The translations under genes and the position numbers were made by a program. A stretch of 64,000 nucleotides of DNA. Origin: Mucisphaera sp965279675 (lineage in GTDB: Bacteria > Planctomycetota > Phycisphaerae > Phycisphaerales > Phycisphaeraceae). Below the pieces are notes generated by a model. It saw only the letters and a list, made by a program, of their open reading frames with translations. It ran no database searches and was not told the DNA's origin. The stretch lies in NCBI RefSeq assembly GCF_965279675.1, contig NZ_CBDIIJ010000002.1, forward strand, positions 930,001-994,000. Direction: 5' to 3'. Below are positions 24,101-31,754 of this stretch, piece by piece; within the stretch, counting starts at the first letter, position 1; each line of letters opens with the position of its first letter.

Positions 24101-24258
24101 GGGTCAGTCAGTTCCAGTTCAATAAACTGCGAACCTGCAACGGTTGTGATCTCGCCGGTCAGGGAGAAGTACGCAACTTGTGCTTGCACTTGAGGGCTTG
24201 TGAGGCAGAGTGTGGCGGCGAGGAGTGATCCGGTGGTGAAGGCGCGGGATCGCGGCAT
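21196..24258 (-). CDS. Large secreted beta-repeat protein with dockerin-like modules and PEP-CTERM
   Basis: This 1020-residue protein has a signal peptide (cleavage near VQAQ), an N-terminal lamin-tail/LTD-like region (about 30-200), and a long stretch of beta-strand repeats built on GGxLxV/I and N/D/G turns (for example SGGTLSIDGLFDVGDSSDGF, GGSVTANGLNVGTDIAGSAL), as in passenger-type beta-helices. A late segment TQTIDGVLDIGKIPNINSLD and LFLTTYAPEVIVDGSTPITG matches the closing block of such surface proteins. It ends with two EF-hand modules (GDANLDMNVDLIDLSLLA; GDFNGDGLIDLIDLSLLA), PIPEP, hydrophobic and TRRRTR. Probably an S-layer-like, adhesive or envelope protein. No enzymatic motif seen. 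It closely parallels the gene at 1-2196. Confidence 0.88.
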   Translation of the reverse strand: MPRSRAFTTGSLLAATLCLTSPQVQAQVAYFSLTGEITTVAGSQFIELELTDPATTANTLRIETWGSAGGTNAAGDLILPSNVDSVLTLSETTQSLNVVNDDGAPGPTRALDSLISWPGFADTGDTLPTSGLNATPGYELNLRDFSNNDTGTWAIDIVADANILRVTDFFSNPIGTGISQLEDFKIGTDSLGPFTAQFVYDNPSSTRTINGDLVVAQTGSGRVLILDGAMRVNGQTLIRSNGDIQIDDGVFTATDVTVESGGLLRLLDGELRFRDLFVSGLVEWLRGSLDLDPTSGITLASGGHLDSRIPVGILPDQRILGLTGSTAGFVDNLAIEGEVDFRGTATVDFATGVELSVEDEGLFRQEALFEPEGTTIRVDGTRFTPNVQLPGGTRFFGSSLEVIGGTVDLENATMQLGTYFAQTDNVLIDGELSRLTRAELTMGANGGTALVTITNKAEASFTNININDNSAAETNQIKLEVLAGAFVSADNIYLSNGLSNSTGEILVSGIDTELQQSGSSELIVGSTGTTGAQLNIDDNARFVTGSAGIIVQKGGQININNLADFRAEGDINIDGGQVNIDASGFLDVAMGRKTTIQNQGSLTSAGSYTINGMNTIEVLSGGTLSIDGLFDVGDSSDGFLIVDGAGSSVKTHLTNNGAMAVGTGGSLGDIVVRNGATADFQASSIDLATFVVLFGVTPGGNLVVESGGSVTANGLNVGTDIAGSALVEVINPGSEFTQRGNAALRVGGASAVDATVRVADGAVFNTGTGDVDIRQSGRLEIQAGATFNANGTLTIEQGGILTGDALIDASNSLPVFNDGTIIANSSNTPQGIHDLTIIGDYTQTIDGVLDIGKIPNINSLDRLVILNATSIQLDGELGLIPDPGDDFLFLTTYAPEVIVDGSTPITGTFDRILNIDLGDGTALAVTYDVDDVLVTRALIGDANLDMNVDLIDLSLLASNFNDPDKTWSQGDFNGDGLIDLIDLSLLASNFGASAIPIPEPTLALALAAPFITRRRTRQTP

Positions 24259-24358
24259 GGTTCTCTTCTCCGTGATGTTGAATTTCTCTGTTTAGATCAA
24301 ACTGGATCCTCCATAAGATAGCTCCAAGGCGCGGGTTTTCCCACCCCTAAGCAGGGTG

Positions 24359-25696
24359 TTAGATGTTCTTCTGCTTTCCCTGCTCGTTGTCGGCGGTCAG
24401 GAGGCTTGTTGGGCTGCTTCGACGACTGACGGCCAGGAGACCTGCGAGGAGGAGGGCGGAGGTGGGTTCGGGGATTTCGATGCCGTAGCCTTGGGCGAAG
24501 GCGAGGCCGAAGTTCTTGCCCATTTCTTCGTAGTAGGCGATGGGGCGTTCAAAGCCGAACATGGTTTCGAAGGTGACGTCGACTTCGGCGTTAAGGAAGA
24601 ACTCGGCGAAGTTGGCGGAGGTCCAGTTGGTGCTGGAGGAGTCGGTCTGGAGGATGTTGGGCTGGATGGTCAGGAGGGATTGCCAGAAGGGGCTGAGGTC
24701 GTCGCCCTGGTCTTCTTCGATGAAGCCGAAGTCGTCGCCTGGGAAGGCGGGGATGGTGGAGTGGAAGTCGATGAAGTAGTCGACGGTTTCGCCTGGGGTG
24801 GCGGTGATATCGACCTGCATGGCTTCGCCGTTGATGCGGATGTCGTCGTGACCGATCCAGTTGTCGGGGCTCCAGCGGCCGTTGGGTTCGGTGTTGGGGT
24901 TCTGGACCGTCGCGCGGTTGTTGCCGGCGAAGACGCCATCGGGGTTGGTGGTGGGGTAGGCGAAGACTTCAGCGATGTCGCGGAGCTTGGCGGCGACGGG
25001 GTCGTCGGAGATCATCCAGTCGATGAAGGCTTCGTAGGTGAGTCGGCCGAGGGTTTCGCCGGCGTGCATGCCGGTCATGACGACGATTTTCTTCTTGGGT
25101 ACGCGTCGGCTGTCGGTGGCGGGGTTGGTGATGCGGTAGGCGTAGATTTCGCGGGGGTTGATGGTGCGGCCGAGGTCGTCGATGCCGCCGGGTGAGAGGC
25201 CGAGGACGCCGTTCTCGTCGGCGGAGAGGGTGGGTTCGGCCCAGGGGCTTTCGAGGACTTTCTGGCTGTGGGCCTGGGAGCGGCCGTACGAGTAGGGGAA
25301 GGCGTAGGCGACGTAGACGTCGTTCTGGGTGAAGGGGTTGTCGTTAAAGAAGGTGTAGCCGCCGCCTCGGCTGCGGAAGCCGTTATCGAAGTAGTGCCAG
25401 TTCTCCTGATCGTAGGAGTAGACCATCGAGTGGCCGTCGAGTCGAGAGGCTCCGCCGGCGAAGTTGGAGGAGATACGGAAGTCGGGTCGGACGGACTGGA
25501 CATCGGAGGCTTTGAAGTGGAGCCAGCGCCAGCGGTCGCCGCCGTAGTAGTTGTCACGTCCGACGAGGCTGACGGTGCTGCCGGTGACGGACCAGGATTC
25601 GAGGGAGCCGTGATCGAAGTCGGCATCGAGGGTGATGGCGTGGCTGGCGGCGGTGAGGGCGAGGGTGGCGGCGAATGCGGCGATCGTCGTCTTCAT
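24359..25696 (-). CDS. Secreted M14-family zinc carboxypeptidase with PEP-CTERM tail
   Basis: The 445-residue protein has a signal peptide (cleavage near ASHA), an N-terminal beta-sandwich like that of cytosolic-carboxypeptidase-type M14 enzymes (about 25-170), and the peptidase domain. Zinc ligands are H211 and E214 (MHAGET) and H312 (IDFHST); the catalytic Glu is probably E377 (VTFETM). NPDGV near 251 is also typical. It ends IPEP, a hydrophobic run and a basic patch, with about 20 extra residues after it. No dockerin-like module. It should remove C-terminal residues from peptides or modified side chains outside the cytoplasm. Confidence 0.9.
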   Translation of the reverse strand: MKTTIAAFAATLALTAASHAITLDADFDHGSLESWSVTGSTVSLVGRDNYYGGDRWRWLHFKASDVQSVRPDFRISSNFAGGASRLDGHSMVYSYDQENWHYFDNGFRSRGGGYTFFNDNPFTQNDVYVAYAFPYSYGRSQAHSQKVLESPWAEPTLSADENGVLGLSPGGIDDLGRTINPREIYAYRITNPATDSRRVPKKKIVVMTGMHAGETLGRLTYEAFIDWMISDDPVAAKLRDIAEVFAYPTTNPDGVFAGNNRATVQNPNTEPNGRWSPDNWIGHDDIRINGEAMQVDITATPGETVDYFIDFHSTIPAFPGDDFGFIEEDQGDDLSPFWQSLLTIQPNILQTDSSSTNWTSANFAEFFLNAEVDVTFETMFGFERPIAYYEEMGKNFGLAFAQGYGIEIPEPTSALLLAGLLAVSRRSSPTSLLTADNEQGKQKNI

Positions 25697-25851
25697 GGCG
25701 GGCTCTCTCGTCGGCGATGATTTTTAGGGAGGCGGTTACGTCGATGCCTCGTATCTATAAGCCTACACCGGAGATGGGCGGAAACAAGCCTTGTTCGTGC
25801 GGATGGCGGAATAGGCAAGCTGCCGGGGGTGGGTGATGTCCTGAGCGGGGT

Positions 25852-26511
25852 GTGGTCGATATTCAGGGTGTGATTAAGTGGTTTTATCCGAGTACGGTTC
25901 TGGCTCTGGTGCTGATGGTGGTGGTTGGCGCGTTTTCGTATCGGTTGGGTAAGGATCGGCTGGCAGCGGAGGTGTATCGGGATCGATTGGTGGCGTTGCA
26001 GGGTGAACATGGGGCGTTGATTGAGCAGTACAACCGTGCGGTGAAGCGGACGGCGGTGACGGAGCTGGATGTAACGCGGGAGTCGGTTTCGGTGACGGTG
26101 CGGACAGCGGAGGGGGTGTTGAAGACGGTGGCGACGCCTTATGACCCATCGGGCGAGGTATTTCTGGATTATGTGGTGGTGGGTGGGAGGTTGTGGATTC
26201 GTCGGGTGTTCGATGAGCACACCCCGCCTAACCGTGGGGTGGTGATTGATCCGGCGTTGGCGGAGATCGACTGGACGGATCCGGAGGTGGATCACGGGAA
26301 AGCGGCTTATCGCGCTTTGTCGCCTGGGCGTTGGCGGCTGGCGGTTTCGGGGGATGGGGCGTTGACGCTTCGGCGGATTGAGGGCGAGGGTGATGAAGAC
26401 GCGCTGGTGTCTTCGGTGGAAGTGCGGGAGTTTGAGCCGGTGGAGGAGGCCGATCGGGCGATCGAGCGGATCACGTTTGTGGATGTGCTGCGTGGGGTGT
26501 TTGGGGAGTGA
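25852..26511 (+). CDS. Membrane-anchored protein of unknown function
   Basis: The 219-residue protein has one N-terminal membrane segment (about 12-30, STVLALVLMVVVGAFSYRLG), a coiled-coil-like helix (KDRLAAEVYRDRLVALQGEH, about 33-60), and a small soluble beta-rich domain ending in an acidic helix. I do not recognise the domain. The start is GTG at 25852; a GTG at 25870 is also possible because no strong ribosome site decides. It probably sits on the periplasmic side. It precedes the TIM-barrel gene by 51 bp and may share its transcript. Confidence 0.65.
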   Translation: MVDIQGVIKWFYPSTVLALVLMVVVGAFSYRLGKDRLAAEVYRDRLVALQGEHGALIEQYNRAVKRTAVTELDVTRESVSVTVRTAEGVLKTVATPYDPSGEVFLDYVVVGGRLWIRRVFDEHTPPNRGVVIDPALAEIDWTDPEVDHGKAAYRALSPGRWRLAVSGDGALTLRRIEGEGDEDALVSSVEVREFEPVEEADRAIERITFVDVLRGVFGE

Positions 26512-26562
26512 GTCGATAAGGTGTGGGGTGTGAGTCGGCTTTCATCAATGAAGGGATAAGCT

Positions 26563-27384
26563 GTGGAGCTGAAGGTTTTCCGTCATATGTGGGGCGTTAC
26601 GGACCCTGTCGAGGATTGCTTTGCGCGGTTCAAGGCGAAGGGGTACGACGGAGTGGAGTTCCCGTCGGCTGACAAGATGACGCAGGATGTAACGGCAGAA
26701 ACGTTGCGCGGGGCGCTGGAAACGCATGGGCTGATGAGTTCGTTGCAGACTTTCACGGCGGGCACGACGGTGGCGGAGCATGTGCGATCGTTTCGGGAGG
26801 AATTGGATCTCGTGCTGCCATTCAAGCCGGCGAGGTTGGCTTGTCATAGTGGGGCGGATTGGTTCTCGGTGAAAGATGCGATCGGTTTCTACCGGGAGAT
26901 CGTGAAGATCGAGCAGGATCTGGGGATTACGGTTGCGCATGAGACGCATCGCGGGCGGGTTTTTTACAACCCGTGGACGACGCGTGATGTGCTGCAGGAG
27001 GTGCCTGAGGTGAAGGTGCTTTGTGATTACAGCCACTGGGTTTGTGTGTGCGAGCGGATTCCGGATGAGCCGGAGATCTTTGAGTTGTGTGCAGATCGTT
27101 GTGAGCATCTTCATGCTCGGATTGGTTATGCGGAGGGCCCTCAGGTGACGGATCCGGATGCGCCCGAGTTTGCGGAGCAGCGTGCGGCGCATGAGGGATG
27201 GTGGCGGCAGATTTGGGACAAGCAGCGTGAGCGAGGCGATTCGGTCACCACGGTGACGCCTGAGTTCGGCCCGCCGCCTTATCTGCACACGCTGCCTTTC
27301 AGTGAGAAGCCGGTGGCGGATCTGGAGGATTTGTGTGATCGGCAGGCGGGGAATCTGAGGGCGTTGTTCAAGCGAACGTTCTAG
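26563..27384 (+). CDS. Sugar phosphate isomerase/epimerase-like TIM barrel
   Basis: The 273-residue protein (GTG start, AAGGGAT about 7 nt upstream) has the AP-endonuclease-2/xylose-isomerase barrel pattern: FRHMWGVTDPVEDCFARFKA, KGYDGVEFPS, then metal-site segments AHETHRGR (E/H), VLCDYSHW (D, H), HLHARIGY (H) and VTPEFGPPPY (E). Substrate cannot be told. It converges on the ebo-type operon, and its stop overlaps the EboF stop by 3-4 bases. EboE in that operon belongs to a related fold, so a functional link is possible but not shown. Confidence 0.85.
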   Translation: MELKVFRHMWGVTDPVEDCFARFKAKGYDGVEFPSADKMTQDVTAETLRGALETHGLMSSLQTFTAGTTVAEHVRSFREELDLVLPFKPARLACHSGADWFSVKDAIGFYREIVKIEQDLGITVAHETHRGRVFYNPWTTRDVLQEVPEVKVLCDYSHWVCVCERIPDEPEIFELCADRCEHLHARIGYAEGPQVTDPDAPEFAEQRAAHEGWWRQIWDKQRERGDSVTTVTPEFGPPPYLHTLPFSEKPVADLEDLCDRQAGNLRALFKRTF

Positions 27385-28766
27385 CTGCTGAAGTGATCGA
27401 GGATGAGGTTGTGGATGGCGCTGCTGGGGAGGGGTGATCGTGATGGCTGGAGGTGGGTGGGTGTGATGAGGAGGGGTGCGTTGGTGGTGTGTGGTTCGGA
27501 TGGGCGACCGTGGGTACCGCGGACGAGGCTGTTGTCGAGGGGGATGACGTCAAGGAGGTTGCGGAAGCCGAGTTTGCGTGCGAGAAGCCGGCGGGCGATG
27601 TGGAGCTGGGGGAAGCGGAGGTTGGGGTCGAGGAAGAGTTCACGGGGGTCATAGCCGGGTTTGCGGTGGATGTTGACGGTGCGGGCGTAGTCGGGCGCGC
27701 GGTGGTCGTCGAGCCAGAAGTCGTAGGCGAACCAGTGGCCGGGTTCCGGGATGAGGACGATGTCGCCTGAGCGGGGGTGGTTGAGGTGGTGGGTGGCGAG
27801 AGTATGGCTGTTCAGCGTCTGTTGGATGCCGGGCGTGTTCTCGAAAAGGTGGCGGATGGGTTCGATGTCGTTCGGATCGTGGATGTATATGTGGGCGATC
27901 TGGTGGTCGGCAATGGCGAGAGCGCGGGAGCCGTGGGTGTCGATTTCGTCGAGGCCGTCTTCGGAGCGGACCTGGAGATAGCCGTGTTCGCGGAGGGTGC
28001 GGTTGGGGGTGATGGCAGCAGTGGCGGTCTCGATGGCGTATTCGCTGAGAATGAGGATGTCGTAGTCGAGCGACTGGAGGTGGTTGATGAGGCTGCCGGC
28101 GGTGGTGTCGATGGCTTGGACTTCGGCGGGGATGTTGGCGTGGTTGGGGCCGAGTTTCTGGAGGGGGTAGTCGAGGTGGGGGAGGTAGACGAGGAGGAGG
28201 TTGGGCTGGTACTGGGTGACGATGTGTTTGGCGGCGTTGGCGATCCAGTTGGAGGATCTGATGTTGGCGGCGGGGCCCCAGAACTTGAAGAGGGGGAAGG
28301 TGCCGAGCCTGGCTTGGAGTTCGTCGCGGAGGGTGAGGGGCTGGGTGTAGCAATCGGGGAGTTTGCGGCCATCGGCCTTGTAGATGGGTCGGGGGGTGAC
28401 TGTGATGTTGGCGGTGGTGGCCATGTTGAACCACCAGAAGAGGTTGGCACAGGTGAAGGCGGGGTCTTGTTGTTTGAGGGTGTCCCAGAGGCTAGGTGCC
28501 TGGACGAGTCGGTTGGACTGTTTCCAGAAGCGGACTTCGGACTGATCGCGTTCGTACCAGCCGTTGGCGACGACGCCATGGGTGCTGGGCGGGGTGCCGG
28601 TAAGGATGGAGCTCTGGACGGTGGAGGTGACGGCGGGGAAGACGGGTTGGAGGGGTGTGACCGATCCGGATTCGGCGAAGCGGGTGAGGCAGGGCGCGTG
28701 CTGCAGAAGGTCCTGCGTGAGGGCGACGAGGTTGAGGACGGCGAGTTTTCTGGATGATGCAGGCAT
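27381..28766 (-). CDS. eboF: EboF-like phosphodiesterase/nucleotide pyrophosphatase (alkaline phosphatase superfamily)
   Basis: ATG at 28766 starts the family sequence (MPASSRKLAVLNLVALTQDL); the frame is open far upstream but that part is a low-complexity shadow of eboC. The 461-residue protein has the superfamily layout: a nucleophile segment VFPAVTSTVQSSILTG (Thr/Ser about residue 50), NGWYERDQSEVRFWKQSN, and late metal-site segments HLDYPLQKLGP and DHQIAHIYI. It is last in the ebo-type operon, 25 bp after eboC. Ebo genes accompany scytonemin clusters in cyanobacteria and act in precursor export there; no such pigment genes are visible here. The substrate is unknown. Confidence 0.85.
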   Translation of the reverse strand: MPASSRKLAVLNLVALTQDLLQHAPCLTRFAESGSVTPLQPVFPAVTSTVQSSILTGTPPSTHGVVANGWYERDQSEVRFWKQSNRLVQAPSLWDTLKQQDPAFTCANLFWWFNMATTANITVTPRPIYKADGRKLPDCYTQPLTLRDELQARLGTFPLFKFWGPAANIRSSNWIANAAKHIVTQYQPNLLLVYLPHLDYPLQKLGPNHANIPAEVQAIDTTAGSLINHLQSLDYDILILSEYAIETATAAITPNRTLREHGYLQVRSEDGLDEIDTHGSRALAIADHQIAHIYIHDPNDIEPIRHLFENTPGIQQTLNSHTLATHHLNHPRSGDIVLIPEPGHWFAYDFWLDDHRAPDYARTVNIHRKPGYDPRELFLDPNLRFPQLHIARRLLARKLGFRNLLDVIPLDNSLVRGTHGRPSEPHTTNAPLLITPTHLQPSRSPLPSSAIHNLILDHFSS

Positions 28767-28791
28767 GGTTCGATGATGCGTGCTACGGGGA

Positions 28792-29499
28792 TCAGCTGCC
28801 GGGGATGAGCCTGTGCAGGAGCAGGGTGAGGAGGGCGCAGAGGACGGCGATGACTGTGGCGGTGGGTTCGCCGGCGAAGAAGATCCAGATGGCATCGTGG
28901 AGGCAGAAGCCGGCAATGGCGAGCTGGACCAGCTGGGGGCGGCCGGGGATGTTGGCTTCGTGGCGGGCGAGTTGAGTGATGATTTCGGTGTAGAGGAAGG
29001 TGGTGATGACAAGTATCTGGACAACAGGCGTGATTGCCAGGCCCAGCCAGGCGCAGGTGATGATGGGGATCAAAGCGCGACAGGCGGACATGACGCGAGC
29101 GCCGAGGAAGGACTTGCGTGGGAGGGCGTTGTAGAGGCCGACGAGGATGATCAGCAGGAACAACCAGGGGAGCGCGGATCGGGCGTGGATGCCGGCGAGT
29201 GCGACGGCGAGGCCGATGAGGATGACGGCGAGGAGTCTGGCGAGAAAGAGGGCGATGCGGCCGGAGGGAATGGGGCGGTCGGGTCGTTCGTATCGGTCGA
29301 TGAATCGATCGGTGAGGTCGTTGAGGATCATGCCGGCTGCGTAGACGCAGGCGATGGCGAGGAAGCAGAGCCACCAGCGGTGGCCGATGGCGGCGGCGGC
29401 GAGGCCGGCGGTGGTGCTGGTGGCGAGGATGTTGGTGGCGATGGTGGGGAGGTTGCTGGCGCGGGTGAGACGGAGATAGTCGAGGGGCATGCCGATCAT
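28792..29499 (-). CDS. eboC: EboC-like UbiA-family prenyltransferase
   Basis: The 235-residue integral membrane protein has about seven to eight hydrophobic helices. The UbiA metal/diphosphate motif is present as NDLTDRFID (N60, D61, D64, D68) followed by RYERPDRPIPSG. The second Asp-rich motif is weak (near residue 185, TQLARHE), as often in EboC. It should move a prenyl group to an unknown acceptor in the cytoplasmic membrane. It overlaps eboE by 4 bp (ATGA). Confidence 0.9.
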   Translation of the reverse strand: MIGMPLDYLRLTRASNLPTIATNILATSTTAGLAAAAIGHRWWLCFLAIACVYAAGMILNDLTDRFIDRYERPDRPIPSGRIALFLARLLAVILIGLAVALAGIHARSALPWLFLLIILVGLYNALPRKSFLGARVMSACRALIPIITCAWLGLAITPVVQILVITTFLYTEIITQLARHEANIPGRPQLVQLAIAGFCLHDAIWIFFAGEPTATVIAVLCALLTLLLHRLIPGS

Positions 29500-30635
29500 G
29501 GGGAGGTGATCGTAGCGAAGTGGTTCCGCGCCCAGCGGAGTTCTTCGGCGATCCCGGCGGCGAGGGTGTGGGTCCAGATGTCTTTAGGGAGCTGCGGCCA
29601 GGCGTAGGTTTCTACTTCGAAGGCGGTGGTGCCGTTGCTGAGAGCGGTGGTGATGGCGTCGGGTATGGTGTGGCTGGTGGTGGTGAGTTGGCCGACGTGG
29701 TCGAGGAAGATGGGGACGTGGAAGTGGACGCGGGCTTCGTCGATGGGCGCTTTGTGGGTCAGGGCTTCGGGCAGGTCGTCGTAGAAGGTGCTTTGCGCGC
29801 CCGAACGGATGAGGGTTTGGTGGAGGTAGCGGGGTTCGTGGATGTGCTGTAGGTGTGCGAAGGATTCTTGGTTGGCGATGAGGGCGGATGAGATCTGGAT
29901 TTTGTTGACTGCGATTTGGTGGTCGCGATATTTGTTGAGGACGGTGGTCTGGTTTTCGTTCATCATGGCGGCGTGGCAGGTGTCGTGGGTGACGCCCAGG
30001 TAGCGATGGATGCGTTCGGGGTTGCCATTTGTGCGGAGGCGATCAAAGAGATCGACGGGGTGTTGGGCGAGGTCGAGGCAGCAGCCGGGTTCGGGTTCGA
30101 GGTCGACGGTGATGCGGCGGTTGGTTTGGCTCTCTAGTTGTTCGAGATACTCCGAGAGTTGGATGAGGTGCTTGATGGCTTGGTCGATCCGGTCGTCGTT
30201 GGCTTGGGCGCGCCAGCCGATCGGGAGGGTGGAGATGCTGAGGGCGTCGATGTACTCGGGGGCGAGTCGGACGAGGAGGGTGGCGAGGGTTTTGGTGTGT
30301 CTGAGTCGGGCGGGTTCCCACCAGGCGGGGCTGTAGACGGCGTGCTTGACGACGGGCTGGTGGAAGTTGTATTGGGGGAAGCCGTTAAGGGTGAAGGCTT
30401 CGAGGTGGTGATTGGTCAGCCATTCGCGGAAGTGTTTGGCGTTGTCGTTCTCAGAGAGTTCCAGGGCGACGGGTTCGGGCAGCCAGAGGCCGATGGGGAG
30501 TGTGGGTTGTCGGAGTTGTTCGCGGACGGCGGTGCCGTGGGTGCGGAGGTTGTGTTTGAGCTCGTCGAGGCTGGTGGCGGGGTGGACGTTGGTGCCGTAG
30601 CCGAGGATGGGCGGCGGGTTGGTTGGATCAGACAT
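29496..30635 (-). CDS. eboE: EboE-like metabolite traffic protein (TIM barrel)
   Basis: The 379-residue protein begins with the family signature region ILGYGTNVHPATSLDELKHN, followed by LPIGLWLPEPVA, LNGFPQYNFH, ITVDLEPEPGCCLD, GVTHDTCHAAMM and VNKIQISSAL. These give a xylose-isomerase-like barrel with conserved E, D and H residues suited to metal binding. Its role in the ebo pathway is not established biochemically as far as I know. It overlaps eboB by 8 bp and eboC by 4 bp. Confidence 0.9.
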   Translation of the reverse strand: MSDPTNPPPILGYGTNVHPATSLDELKHNLRTHGTAVREQLRQPTLPIGLWLPEPVALELSENDNAKHFREWLTNHHLEAFTLNGFPQYNFHQPVVKHAVYSPAWWEPARLRHTKTLATLLVRLAPEYIDALSISTLPIGWRAQANDDRIDQAIKHLIQLSEYLEQLESQTNRRITVDLEPEPGCCLDLAQHPVDLFDRLRTNGNPERIHRYLGVTHDTCHAAMMNENQTTVLNKYRDHQIAVNKIQISSALIANQESFAHLQHIHEPRYLHQTLIRSGAQSTFYDDLPEALTHKAPIDEARVHFHVPIFLDHVGQLTTTSHTIPDAITTALSNGTTAFEVETYAWPQLPKDIWTHTLAAGIAEELRWARNHFATITSP

Positions 30636-31434
30636 GGGTTTTGAAGTTGGTGCACTGGCTGAGGAAAGCGAATGGGTTGTCGTAGGTGATGCGATGGATG
30701 AGGTCGTCGGGGTGCTGGCGGGCCTTCATCTCGGCGCGGAAGCGGGGGACGGAGAGCGGGTCGCAGGGTCCCCAATCGCCGGCCGAGTTGACCCAAAGGC
30801 GCTCGCTGCCGTAAGTCTCGATGATGTCGGCGGCGCGCTGGGGTGTGCACTTGGTGTCGGGGTAGAGGGTCATGCCGGCCCAGTAGCCGCGGTCGAGGAC
30901 GAGGTCGACGGTGTGTTCCTCGACGTGGTCGATGAGGATGTGTTGCGGGTTGATGGAGCCGTTGCGTTCGATGGCGTCCATGATGAGGAGAGTGCCTTTG
31001 CGTTTGTCCTCGAGGTGAGGGGTGTGGACGAGGATGGGAAGGTTGTGTTCGGCGGCGAGGCCGATCTGTTCTTCGAGGATGGTGAGTTCGTTGCGGGTGT
31101 TCTTGTTGAGGCCGATCTCGCCGATGCCCAGGACGTTGGGGGCGTTGAGGAAGCCGGGGATAAGTTGGATGACTTCGCGGGCGAGGCCGAGGTCGTTGGC
31201 TTCTTTGGGGTTGATGCAGAGCCAGGCGTGGTGGGCGATGTGGTAGCGGGCGGCTCGCTGGGGTTCGACGTGGGTGAGTTGGTGGAAGTAGTCGGCGAAG
31301 CCTTCGGCGGAGCCGCGGTCGAAGCCGGCCCAGAAGGCGGGCTCGGTGATGGCGACGCAGCCGGCGTGAGCCATGCGCACGTAGTCGTCCGTGGTGCGGC
31401 TGACCATGTGAATGTGGGGGTCGATGTAGTTCAT
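30628..31434 (-). CDS. eboB: EboB-like TatD-family metal hydrolase
   Basis: The 268-residue amidohydrolase has IDPHIHM at residues 4-10 (metal-binding HxH), GIGEIGLN (Glu), LPILVHTPH (His), ILIDHVEE (His) and VNSAGDWG (Asp), the five-ligand pattern of TatD-like enzymes. It should hydrolyse a phosphate ester or amide with divalent metal. Tight overlaps with the genes on both sides (4 bp and 8 bp) show it belongs to one transcript. Confidence 0.9.
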   Translation of the reverse strand: MNYIDPHIHMVSRTTDDYVRMAHAGCVAITEPAFWAGFDRGSAEGFADYFHQLTHVEPQRAARYHIAHHAWLCINPKEANDLGLAREVIQLIPGFLNAPNVLGIGEIGLNKNTRNELTILEEQIGLAAEHNLPILVHTPHLEDKRKGTLLIMDAIERNGSINPQHILIDHVEEHTVDLVLDRGYWAGMTLYPDTKCTPQRAADIIETYGSERLWVNSAGDWGPCDPLSVPRFRAEMKARQHPDDLIHRITYDNPFAFLSQCTNFKTHV

Positions 31435-31754
31435 GGCTGGGCGGTGGTCGGTGGAACGCCTAGGGCGGACTGACTGGCGGGTGTCGCGATGGGTTCGGTG
31501 GTGAGGTCACTCATCGACTCGAGCAGTCGGCGGGCGCGGTGCGGCTGGTTGTCGGCAAGGATGGCGAGTGCCTTTTGGATGGCGGTGACGCGGGGGTCGG
31601 CGGAGTTGTCTTGAGACGGATCGGGCCGGGCTCGGTCGAGGCGGTCGAGGAAGGCGGCGACATCGAGGAGCCGGGCGCGGTGTTCGAGAAAGTCGCGGTC
31701 GAGGACCTGCTCTTGCGTGAGCGGGTGCGATTGCTCGTAGGTTTTAGCTGGCAT
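31431..31754 (-). CDS. Small unknown protein of the ebo-type operon
   Basis: ATG at 31754 lies inside the end of eboD (11-bp overlap) and gives 107 residues: MPAKTYEQSHPLTQEQVLDR, a helical block FLEHRARLLDVAAFLDRLDR, then VTAIQKALAILADNQPHRAR and a T/P/S-rich tail. It is all-helical, without signal peptide or membrane segment. It occupies a position where an EboA could be expected but is too short and does not look like EboA. Function unknown. Confidence 0.7.
   Translation of the reverse strand: MPAKTYEQSHPLTQEQVLDRDFLEHRARLLDVAAFLDRLDRARPDPSQDNSADPRVTAIQKALAILADNQPHRARRLLESMSDLTTEPIATPASQSALGVPPTTAQP

Noticed and set aside
24356..25195. Long plus-strand open frame opposite the carboxypeptidase gene
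   Set aside because: It is a G/V/E/D-rich shadow created by high G+C codon bias; the minus-strand gene has signal peptide, zinc ligands and sorting tail.
27812..29374. 520-codon minus-strand frame across eboF and eboC
   Set aside because: It is R/P/S-rich low complexity in another frame than two recognisable, motif-bearing proteins.
28780..29607. 275-codon plus-strand frame opposite eboC
   Set aside because: Acidic glycine-rich shadow; the UbiA motif lies on the other strand with coherent membrane helices.
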